Shown here piece after piece: positions 53,860 through 61,768 of a stretch of 64,000 nt of DNA. The notes below the pieces were generated by a model. It had not been told where the DNA came from. It saw only the letters and a list, made by a program, of their open reading frames with translations, and did no database searches. Position 1 is the first letter of the stretch. Every line of letters begins with the position of its first letter. Source of the stretch: an uncultured Cohaesibacter sp. (GTDB taxonomy: Bacteria > Pseudomonadota > Alphaproteobacteria > Rhizobiales > Cohaesibacteraceae); the NCBI RefSeq assembly GCF_963676485.1, contig NZ_OY781114.1, positions 1,488,001 through 1,552,000 of the forward strand, read 5' to 3'. Both the position numbers and the translations under genes were made by a program.

Positions 53860-56085
53860 CTATCGGCTCGCTGCATCTTCAAGAAATTCCCTTAATTCAA
53901 GCGGGTTCAGCGGCTTGTGATGCAGAGACGCCCCCATTTTTCGGCATTGCTCTGCCAATAGAGGCGAGCGGTTGGCGGAAATGATGCAGGTGGGCACCTT
54001 GCCATAGCGCTCGCGCAGGCGCTCGACCACATCGGTTCCGAGCTTGCCATCATCAAGCTGATAATCGGCAATGATGGCATCGGGCGCGATATCGAGCTCT
54101 TGCAAGACAGACACGGCCTCGGCTTCTCTGGCGCAGGGCAACACGTCCACGCCCCATTTTTCCAGCGTGATCGTGATGGCACTTCTCAGGCTATCGTCAT
54201 TTTCGATCAGCAACACGATGTGATGTTCAAGACTGAGGCGCTTTTCCTTGCCCAGCAGAATGAGATCATCAGGCAGGTCGCATTTCGGAGCCACCGACGA
54301 AAGCGGCAATTCAACCGAAAAGCAGGTGCCCTTGCCCAGCTCAGAGTTCAGATGCAGCGGATGCTTGAGCAGACGGCAGGCCCTCTCCACGATGGCGAGC
54401 CCCAACCCCATGCCGTCGGCCGCACTGACGCTGGCATTGAGGCGCTGGAATTCATCAAAGATCCGACCCTGCTCGTGCTCGGGTATGCCGGGGCCCGTAT
54501 CGCGCACCTCCACAAACAGGCGCCCCTGTCGTTTGCGCACCCCGACCAATATCTTGCCCTGTTGCGTATAGCGAATGGCATTGCTGATGAGATTTTGCAA
54601 GATCCGGCGCAGGTAGGAGGTATCGCTTTCGACCACTGCGGGCGGCGCGACCATACGGAATTGCAGCCCCTTCTTCTGGGCAAGAGGCCCCAACTCATCG
54701 CGCAGTTGATCCAGAAGCTCATGCAGGGACACAGGCCCCACATGCAGCGCCGCGCGTCCGGAATCCAGCTTGGAAATATCAAGCAGCGCGTTGAGGATAT
54801 TCTCCGCACTCATCAATGCATTGCTGGCTTTGGCTACACGCTCGGCGAGTTCTGGCGCTTCAATCTCATTTTCCAGTGAAGCAACAAACAACTTGGCCGC
54901 AGAGAGCGGCTGCAACAGATCATGACTGGCTGCGGCCACGAAGCGGGACTTCGAGGCATTGGCCCGCTCAGCTTCCGAAAGTGCATCTTCTAGCTCCAAA
55001 GTGCGCTCTGTGACCCGCTGTTCCAGCGTCTCATTGACCTCGGAAATGGCTCGCACGGCCGCCCGCTCGGCGGAGACATCGGTAAAGCTGATCACGAAAC
55101 CCTCGTCGGGCATCTGCTGGGCAAAGACAGCCAGTGTCCGCTCCTTGCCGATCACAATCTCCAGGGAGAGCGGCGCACGGCTCACCCCGTCTCGCACCCA
55201 TTTTTCGATCAGGCCGACATCGGTCTTGTTGGCAATGCTGGTCTTGGTTCTAATCTGCTTGAAAAGCGCTCCAAAGGCGCTGCCCAGCTGAAACAGGCGT
55301 GCCGGAATGCTGAGCAATTCGCCCGCCCGCTGGTTCCAGCCTATGAGCCGGTCCTGATCATCGAAGATACAGATACCCTGGTTGAGATGTTCCAGCGTTG
55401 CGCGGATAAGGCGGGCCTGACCATCCAGCAGCCTCTCGCGCTCCTGCCGCTCGAGCAACACCATATCGGTGATGTCGGTTTGCAGGATGACGGTGCCACC
55501 ATCGGGGGTGCGGTGTTCGCTCACCTGCAGCCAGCAATCTCCGGCCATGCGCACATTGAAGGCCACGTGGCTGTCCTTGTGCCTGTCCATGCGGTTGGCG
55601 GCCCAAATTTGCGCGCTCTGACCTTCAGGCAGGCCGAAATAGGAACTGGTGCTGACCATCCGGACATAATCTTCAAAGCGCAATCCGGGCTTGAGGTGAG
55701 GATGGATGTCGCGCATGGGCAAGCCGAAACGGCTGTTGCACATGACCAGCACATCTTCAGCATCAAACAGGGCAAAGCCCTCCTGCACCGTTTCCAATGC
55801 ATTGGCCAGATTGACCCGCGCCGTTTCGGTTTCCGCATTGGCTCTGGCGAGCCGCGCGTTGGATTCATTGAGTAGATCCAGCGCCCGTTCCAGATCATGG
55901 GTGCGTGTGCGCACTTCATCTTCAAGCAAGACTGCGCGCTGAAACTGGGCATAGGCCACGCCGGAGGCGTCGACGCCCTTCTCCACCCGTCGCATCAAGG
56001 TGGTGACGATCTTGAGCAGCTTTTCATTCTGCCGCTCAAGCGGGTCATTGGGGTTGATCAGACCGTGATCCAAGTCACACCTCAT
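53860..56085 (-). CDS. PAS-domain hybrid histidine kinase (NahK/ErcS'-like)
   Basis: A 741-residue cytoplasmic sensor. An N-terminal coiled coil (15-95) leads to two PAS domains (about 95-210, ETVQEGFALFDAEDVLVMCNSRF; about 228-340, EHLNQGICIFDDQDRLIGWNQRAGELL) and a second coiled coil. Next come HisKA with His388 in ASHDLLQPLSAAKLF and HATPase_c (NLISNAIRYT, DTGPGIP, GMGLGLAIV). A C-terminal receiver has the phospho-acceptor Asp in IIADYQLDDG. ASHDLxQPL is the NahK/ErcS' subtype. The start at 56085 overlaps the FIST gene end by 11 bases; longer versions would translate FIST codons in the wrong frame. Confidence 0.93.
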   Translation of the reverse strand: MRCDLDHGLINPNDPLERQNEKLLKIVTTLMRRVEKGVDASGVAYAQFQRAVLLEDEVRTRTHDLERALDLLNESNARLARANAETETARVNLANALETVQEGFALFDAEDVLVMCNSRFGLPMRDIHPHLKPGLRFEDYVRMVSTSSYFGLPEGQSAQIWAANRMDRHKDSHVAFNVRMAGDCWLQVSEHRTPDGGTVILQTDITDMVLLERQERERLLDGQARLIRATLEHLNQGICIFDDQDRLIGWNQRAGELLSIPARLFQLGSAFGALFKQIRTKTSIANKTDVGLIEKWVRDGVSRAPLSLEIVIGKERTLAVFAQQMPDEGFVISFTDVSAERAAVRAISEVNETLEQRVTERTLELEDALSEAERANASKSRFVAAASHDLLQPLSAAKLFVASLENEIEAPELAERVAKASNALMSAENILNALLDISKLDSGRAALHVGPVSLHELLDQLRDELGPLAQKKGLQFRMVAPPAVVESDTSYLRRILQNLISNAIRYTQQGKILVGVRKRQGRLFVEVRDTGPGIPEHEQGRIFDEFQRLNASVSAADGMGLGLAIVERACRLLKHPLHLNSELGKGTCFSVELPLSSVAPKCDLPDDLILLGKEKRLSLEHHIVLLIENDDSLRSAITITLEKWGVDVLPCAREAEAVSVLQELDIAPDAIIADYQLDDGKLGTDVVERLRERYGKVPTCIISANRSPLLAEQCRKMGASLHHKPLNPLELREFLEDAASR

Positions 56086-57247
56086 CCGGCGGGTAGATGG
56101 CAACGCCCGTGAGCGTCTGATTGACATGCATGGAGTTATATTGTTCGCCATAGGTGGAGAAGCCCACCACGCGATTGTCGGCCAATATTCGCGACAATTG
56201 GCCAAGATGCTGCTTCTGCTCGGCTTCCAGCCGCCTCAGAATACAATCAAATGCGATAATCGCATCCGGCATTTTCGGAGTGGCCAGTGCACGCAGTTCC
56301 CGATTGAGATGATCGGCCATATTCTGCGGTTCGGCCAGCGTCAGTACAACGCCCTCATCGATAGCTGAAAAAAACACCAGATCGCCATTGTCTGCCACCC
56401 GCTGAATAGCCCGCACATGATGCTGGCCACCGAACTGGACCACTACAGGATGGGCAGCAAAAATGAAGGGAGTCAGTTGTTCGGGATCCTTGCCAAGGAT
56501 GCGGGCATATTCTCTTGCCGCCGGTTCGGCATTGATTTCGGAAACCACCCGTCGCGATGGATCGGCGCCGGTCACAACCATGCGCGTCCGTGCGGGCACC
56601 AGATGATCTGTCTTGAACACGCGGATCGGGCATTGACTGATCATCTGCACCAGCACAGCAGCATTGGAGGCCACCTTGCCATCATGCAAAACGAATGTGC
56701 GGGTAAAGTCGGTGCCATCCCCGGCCGAGCCGCCCGTCAGTGGCACAGGGCCAAGCCCGAAGGAGATTTCCGCGGTCAATTGATCCTCGCAGGTGGAAAG
56801 ACCATCGACCAGCAAAAGCGAGAATTCTGACTGCCATGAAGGCGCTTGCGCGGCAAGCGCATTGCGATTGCGGATGATATCGGCCACCATCTGCTGGCCA
56901 TCGAGTGTATCGAGATCCTCAATCAACACACTGCGGGTGGCAAAATGGCTTTTGGGAAAGCCCAGAGCCACAATCGTACCCTCGGCATAACCATCCCGCG
57001 TGATTTCACCCGCCGTTGTACATCCCACCAGTTTGGTATTCTCAAAGCCCTTGCCCAACCGGGCAACAAAGGCGGCAATATCAGTGCGAGGCGAGAAAAA
57101 CAGGATGACTAGATCCAGATCATCCGGCTGGAGCGCCAAGCGCAAAATGTCCACCGCGTCATCCGCTTCGCAATCCACGCAACCTGTGCGCAAAATTGCT
57201 TCATAGCCTCTGTTCTCAAGGCCCATCTGCGCCAAATGGCCAGTCAT
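56075..57247 (-). CDS. FIST domain sensory protein
   Basis: A 390-residue soluble protein with FIST_N (about 30-230: DLVILFFSPRTD, LVGCTTAGEITRDGY, LLLVDGLSTCEDQLTAEISFGLGPVPLTGGSAGDG) and FIST_C (about 235-385: AREYARILGKDPEQL, ADNGDLVFFSAIDEGVVLTLAE). FIST domains are predicted small-ligand sensors tied to signal transduction. GGAGAGG precedes the ATG. It lies between the response regulator (33 bases upstream) and the hybrid kinase (overlapping), so it likely senses or modulates for this phosphorelay. Confidence 0.93.
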   Translation of the reverse strand: MTGHLAQMGLENRGYEAILRTGCVDCEADDAVDILRLALQPDDLDLVILFFSPRTDIAAFVARLGKGFENTKLVGCTTAGEITRDGYAEGTIVALGFPKSHFATRSVLIEDLDTLDGQQMVADIIRNRNALAAQAPSWQSEFSLLLVDGLSTCEDQLTAEISFGLGPVPLTGGSAGDGTDFTRTFVLHDGKVASNAAVLVQMISQCPIRVFKTDHLVPARTRMVVTGADPSRRVVSEINAEPAAREYARILGKDPEQLTPFIFAAHPVVVQFGGQHHVRAIQRVADNGDLVFFSAIDEGVVLTLAEPQNMADHLNRELRALATPKMPDAIIAFDCILRRLEAEQKQHLGQLSRILADNRVVGFSTYGEQYNSMHVNQTLTGVAIYPPDEV

Positions 57248-57279
57248 CGCGCCTCTCCTTGCCCCCAGAAATACAGCTC

Positions 57280-57978
57280 TTAGCTGGGCTCCCGCCCTTC
57301 ATCAAACACATGCTCAAAACTGGTCTTTCTAGCCACGAGAGCGGCTTGCGTGCGGCTTTTTACTCCCAGTTTGCGCATGATGGCTGTGACATGGGCTTTC
57401 ACTGTGGTCTCGGCGATGGACAGTTCGAACGCAATCTGCTTGTTAAGTTTCCCTTCGCAGATCAATTGCAGAATACGGCCTTGCTGATTGGTCAGCGACG
57501 CCATGCGCTTGACGGTTTCGTCTTCGCTAAGAGCCGGGCTGTTTTCCAACAACTCATACCCTGCGGGAATGAATTTCTGGCCCTGCGCCAATGTCTCTAT
57601 GGCCTTTTGGAAAATAGCCCGATTGGAATGCTTGGGGATGAACCCAGATGCACCGGTATGGATGACCGAGCTGATGATCTTGTTGTCAGCCATGGAAGAG
57701 ATAACCACGATCGGAGAACGTGTTGTGTTGCGCAAGCGCAAGAGGCCATCGAGCCCCTGCACATCAGGCAAATTCAGATCCAGCATGATCAGGTCGGGAC
57801 TATCATGCTCGATGATGATATCCAGCGCGTCTTGCAGGCTGTTGACCGTATGGACAGACCGGATCGAGGACACTGCTTGCAGCGTCATGCAAAGGGCGTC
57901 GCAAAATAACGGATGATCATCAACGATCAGGGCTGAACGAAACTGAGCTGGTTGGCTATTCTCGTTATAGGCAAGCAT
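57280..57978 (-). CDS. LuxR/NarL family response regulator (ErdR-like)
   Basis: A 232-residue two-domain regulator. The receiver domain has ALIVDDHPLFCDAL and the phospho-acceptor Asp67 in IMLDLNLPDVQG. A LuxR-type HTH follows at about 160-225 (LTNQQGRILQLICEGKLNKQIAFELSIAETTVKAHVTAIMRKLGV). It is first in an operon with the FIST protein and the hybrid kinase. Comparable trios in pseudomonads regulate ethanol oxidation, and the aldehyde dehydrogenase gene next door is a natural target. Phosphate source and DNA targets are inferred. Confidence 0.93.
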   Translation of the reverse strand: MLAYNENSQPAQFRSALIVDDHPLFCDALCMTLQAVSSIRSVHTVNSLQDALDIIIEHDSPDLIMLDLNLPDVQGLDGLLRLRNTTRSPIVVISSMADNKIISSVIHTGASGFIPKHSNRAIFQKAIETLAQGQKFIPAGYELLENSPALSEDETVKRMASLTNQQGRILQLICEGKLNKQIAFELSIAETTVKAHVTAIMRKLGVKSRTQAALVARKTSFEHVFDEGREPS

Positions 57979-58155
57979 GGCGCTCTCTTTTTTGTCTATG
58001 AGAGAGCCAGTTTAGCAAATGCATGCCTTGGCGACCTATGAGGCAAAGGTCTTAGTTTAAAGGCCTTACAATCTGCGCGCTAAGTTGTTCTTTTTCCTTT
58101 TAAACGAACAGCCCATTCTGGATTTTCGCGGCTATATAGCATGCATGCCGCCCCG

Positions 58156-60123
58156 TCAGAATTTAAACACGGCCCCAGCTCGTTTGCCTTTGTCATAATG
58201 AAAGCCTGCGCCATAAAGGACTCCCCTATAGCTGTCGATGTCATTGACTATGGCATTGCTATAATTATACCGCTTCTCCGGTTTTCCGTTTTTACTAAAA
58301 AAGACAACAGCCGAATATGGGTCTCCCTCATATTCGCGTAGCAAAACGGCCAGACGACCATTGTCCAAAAATTCGAGGTCCCTAACCACCAGCCCGTCGC
58401 GCCACTTGGAATCCTCGCGCACAAACATCCGCTTTATTTCTGTTCCGTTGGCAAGATACCATGTCAAATAGGCATCGGCGCGATAAGAGCCTTCCTTGTC
58501 CCTCTGGTTGCCCATTCCATGCACATAGCCTCCTAACGCAACAGACTGGCCGTAGTTGTTAGCGGCCGAGGCGGTAAATTTGAAGCCTCCCAAATACTTG
58601 GCTTCCTTATCGTCATAGGAGCCATATTTCTGGAAAACGCCTTTGGGCAAAGCTTCCTTGGCTAGAACCTTTTGTCCATTGCCGGGCTCGAAATCGACTT
58701 TCCTACTGGAGGCGCGCAGACGGAGCCCGTAGGTAAAGGCCGTGGCAGGATTGAAAAAGGCGGAGACATGACCTGTTACAATAGCGGTACCGTTTATAAT
58801 CCCTTCCTTGCTATGGGTATCCAGCGCCAGATGCGAATAATAATAATGATCGGATAACACATCACCCGGGTCTCCTACGGGCAGGCTATAAAAGCTGGCT
58901 TTACCTTCTTTGTTGACAATGAAGACCTGCTTTCTGGATGTCTCGCCATGCTCAATGAGCAGAGCAATAAGCCCTCCATCCTGATCCGCATAAAGCAGAG
59001 AACTTCCGGCTTTGAATGCCGATATGCTCTTGGGTTTGCCTTTTTTCTCCCGATACAGATAGGTTTGCACGCCCTGTTTTGAATTTTCCGGCGAGATGAA
59101 GACTGAGGAATAGCCCTTCTGCGAAAAATCAGCGAAGATGAAGGCCCTTTCGGGATTAACGCCAACATATCGCACATTGTGAAAGCTGCTCTCTTCGCCA
59201 AACCGATAGCTGGTCATGATGGTGCGATTATCCGCCTTGCCAGCCAGAAGAACCTTGTTCGCTACAGCGTCAAGCGAGAAAAACTCGATGTTTTTTGCGT
59301 TGCCTCCTTCGCCAGCCAATATCGAAAAGTGAGCCCTTTTGATATTTGGAACCTTATGCCAGTCTTTATCTTCAGCGGCCGGATAAGGACGAGAAGGCAG
59401 AATCTTCGGCTTCGTCTTGGCTGGTTTCGCCGGTCGGGTCGAGGACGAAGACTGATACGGCCGAGAAGGCGCATCCAGAAATTGCATGGCAACGGCCCCT
59501 CCCAGCAGCAGGATCAGAAAACCGGCTGCGACCAGAGCGGTTTTCTTACCCGAGAGCGCATTGTTGGCGCTATCCGGGGCATGCTCTTTTATGGTGTCCC
59601 CGGCGCTGGATGTCTGTTTCTTGCCCTGTGAGCTTTCTGCCTGGCTCTCTGAATTCGCACTCTCAGGCTTTTCATTCTCAGCGGGAGTTTCGGCTTCATC
59701 CCCTCGGGATGCCTCGGTTTGAGCAGGGCGGATGTCTTCCTTTTGCCCCGAGGCCTGCGCATAAGCTGCCTGATGCGCTTCTTGCGCATCCTTTTCTGCC
59801 TGCGCTTTGCGGGCCTTTTCCCGTTGCGCTTCTTCCTGAGCCTCTTCTAGACCGTCTCCCTCTTTGGAAGACGCAGCCTCTTCCTCAAAGGTTTCGATCA
59901 CCAACATCATCCGGCGTTCGTGAAGAATGGCATCCTGCGTCGGCGCCTGAATGACGCGCCCCTCGTGGCCGCATTTGATCGCAATCTTGCGCCCTTGCGC
60001 GGTTTCGGCCAAAAGGGCTCTTGTGTCAGGTTGCACCATGTCTCCGGCAGCAACGAAAAGCTCTTTGACACGGAGCGGATAATACGCAGCAACTGCGGGA
60101 GACATAATGGTTTTGAACGCCAT
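58156..60123 (-). CDS. Membrane protein: lipoyl-like domain, charged linker, TM, large periplasmic domain
   Basis: A 655-residue protein I do not recognise as a whole. Residues 8-78 (YYPLRVKELFVAAGDMVQPDTRALLAE ... GHEGRVIQAPTQDAILHERRMMLVIE) look like a biotinyl-lipoyl/HlyD hammerhead without an obvious modifiable Lys motif. Residues 80-190 are a Glu/Ala/Gln/Lys-rich low-complexity linker. One TM helix (194-216) after KK predicts N-inside/C-outside topology. A proline/lysine stretch follows, then about 410 residues with repeated beta-blade-like units (NIEFFSLDAVANKVLLAG, HNVRYVGVNPERAFIFADFS, RDLEFLDNGRLAVLLREYEG). The start at 60123 is chosen for MAFKTI; a TTG further up adds 18 residues. 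Same strand as the regulator operon but separated by 177 bases. Confidence 0.7.
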   Translation of the reverse strand: MAFKTIMSPAVAAYYPLRVKELFVAAGDMVQPDTRALLAETAQGRKIAIKCGHEGRVIQAPTQDAILHERRMMLVIETFEEEAASSKEGDGLEEAQEEAQREKARKAQAEKDAQEAHQAAYAQASGQKEDIRPAQTEASRGDEAETPAENEKPESANSESQAESSQGKKQTSSAGDTIKEHAPDSANNALSGKKTALVAAGFLILLLGGAVAMQFLDAPSRPYQSSSSTRPAKPAKTKPKILPSRPYPAAEDKDWHKVPNIKRAHFSILAGEGGNAKNIEFFSLDAVANKVLLAGKADNRTIMTSYRFGEESSFHNVRYVGVNPERAFIFADFSQKGYSSVFISPENSKQGVQTYLYREKKGKPKSISAFKAGSSLLYADQDGGLIALLIEHGETSRKQVFIVNKEGKASFYSLPVGDPGDVLSDHYYYSHLALDTHSKEGIINGTAIVTGHVSAFFNPATAFTYGLRLRASSRKVDFEPGNGQKVLAKEALPKGVFQKYGSYDDKEAKYLGGFKFTASAANNYGQSVALGGYVHGMGNQRDKEGSYRADAYLTWYLANGTEIKRMFVREDSKWRDGLVVRDLEFLDNGRLAVLLREYEGDPYSAVVFFSKNGKPEKRYNYSNAIVNDIDSYRGVLYGAGFHYDKGKRAGAVFKF

Positions 60124-60707
60124 GAATACGCTATTGCCACCTATCTTGGACGAAATGAGCCTAGAATAAAGATGCAATAATTTTGCACATTTAAAAGCAA
60201 AAGAGAAGTCATTCCATCAAGCTAGACCATCGAAATGGCGCGCGTTCAGGCTCTTGCCTCTGTTTAAGACGCACCAGCCACCTTCCCCATTAGAGTATTT
60301 CCAGATTCCGGAGCGAAATTTTCATTCGCCCTGACATGGTTTGCTTGCGATGCTTCGTTGTTGACTTTTGGAAGCCGGAATGGAGCGTTTCTCCTGCCTC
60401 CTCAATAATAATCATGTCCAATTAATGCGCGTCATTCATGAAAATTGCGCTCCAGACTATATCCAATGCCTGATAAACAGGCACAGTGCGCCGAAAAATA
60501 TAGAAGACATTTAATTTCAATAGAATAGACTATGTAATGCAAACTTCATACAACTTAAGAAGGGTGTTTTTCGACCATACTTGCTGAAATACTATTAGAC
60601 GGGGCAGGGCAATTGATATGTCTAAATATTTTTCGCTGACAAATTGTCGCAACTATTGGTTTTTTCACGATGTTTAGGCGCCCTGATACTAACAAGGAGG
60701 ACGATTA
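60124..60707. other. Intergenic stretch without a gene (584 bp)
   Basis: A divergent region between the lipoyl-like membrane protein gene and the TAXI receptor gene, AT-rich toward its right end. It probably holds both promoters. No convincing coding frame or RNA gene was found. Confidence 0.45.
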
Positions 60708-61673
60708 ATGTTTAAGAAAATGGCGCTGGCCTTCTCTCTGGCGTGTGCAACTCTTGTCGCTATTCCTGCCAGTGCGCAGGATCAGCTTCGCTTTTCTGCT
60801 GGCCCTCCGGGAGGGAACTGGTTTGCACTTGGTGGTGCTTTGGCTGAGACCTGGTCCAAAGAAGGCATCCCAACATCGAGCAGCACCGGTGGCGGCGTTT
60901 CCAACGTGGTCAATACAGACAGAGGCAAGACTGACCTCGGCTTCTCCGTAACAGCGCTTGTTGGTGCAGCTTCCAAGGGCGCGGCGCCTTTCAAAAAGCC
61001 GCTTGATAACGTGTCTGTGCTGGCGAACGTTTATCGCCAATATACCTATTTCGTGATGCGCAAGGATTATGCCGACGAAAATGGCATCAAATCTGTTGCC
61101 GATATCGTAGACAAAAAACTGCCCATCCGTCTGGCAACCCTGAAGCCGGGCACATCCTCAGAATTCGTGATCCGGTCCGCATTTGAAAAAGGACTGGGCG
61201 TTGGCTGGAAAGACATTCAGGATTGGGGCGGCTCGGTTTCCTTTGCCTCCTATTCTGACGGCTCCAACCAGCTGGCCGACAATCATCTGGATTGCTTCGC
61301 TTTCTCAGTTGGACGCGCCGCATCTGTTGTCCTGAAAATCGAAAGCCAGCTGGATGTTGTCATTCTGCCGGTAGACAAGAAGATCCTCGATGCCATGACC
61401 GAAGCCCTTGGCACGGTCAGCTTCAAGATTTCTCCGGAAATCTACAAGTCAGTCACCGATCCGGTTCCGACAATTGGCGATTACACCAGTATCATCGTGC
61501 GCAAGGATTTGGATGAAGACACGGTCTACAAAATGACCAAAGCTCTTTGGGAGAATAAAGACACCCTGCAAAAAGGCGTAAAAGCCGTTGCCGAGTTGAA
61601 CCCCGAAGAAGCCATTCCCGCTCTCGCTCCGGCCCATCCGGGCGCAGTGAAATACTGGAAATCGGTTCAGTAA
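60708..61673 (+). CDS. TAXI family TRAP transporter solute-binding protein
   Basis: A 321-residue periplasmic receptor. A signal peptide (MFKKMALAFSLACATLVAIPASA) precedes QLRFSAGPPGGNWFALGGALAETW, the TAXI hallmark (SGPxGGxWxxxGxxLAE), and TGGGVSNVVNTDRGKTDLGFSVTAL. Further on, IKSVADIVDKKLPIRLATLKPGTSSEFVIR and PTIGDYTSIIVRKDLDEDTVYKMTKALWENKDTL are typical. AAGGAGG lies before the ATG. Ligands of TAXI proteins are poorly known (some bind glutamate or other carboxylates). It forms a system with the fused permease downstream. Confidence 0.94.
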   Translation: MFKKMALAFSLACATLVAIPASAQDQLRFSAGPPGGNWFALGGALAETWSKEGIPTSSSTGGGVSNVVNTDRGKTDLGFSVTALVGAASKGAAPFKKPLDNVSVLANVYRQYTYFVMRKDYADENGIKSVADIVDKKLPIRLATLKPGTSSEFVIRSAFEKGLGVGWKDIQDWGGSVSFASYSDGSNQLADNHLDCFAFSVGRAASVVLKIESQLDVVILPVDKKILDAMTEALGTVSFKISPEIYKSVTDPVPTIGDYTSIIVRKDLDEDTVYKMTKALWENKDTLQKGVKAVAELNPEEAIPALAPAHPGAVKYWKSVQ

Positions 61674-61688
61674 ACCCAATTCATCAGC

Positions 61689-61722
61689 ATCATGGCCCGG
61701 AGCCGAAAACCCGGGCCATGAT
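61689..61722 (+). promoter_or_regulatory. Intercistronic hairpin between receptor and TRAP permease
   Basis: ATCATGGCCCGG (61689-61700) and CCGGGCCATGAT (61711-61722) form a perfect 12-bp stem with a ten-base loop, followed by CACTTTGT. Likely limits read-through so that the receptor is made in excess over the permease. Confidence 0.7.
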
Positions 61723-61768
61723 CACTTTGTATTGAATTCCTCGTTCGTGAAAGAAAAAGGGCAGCGGT

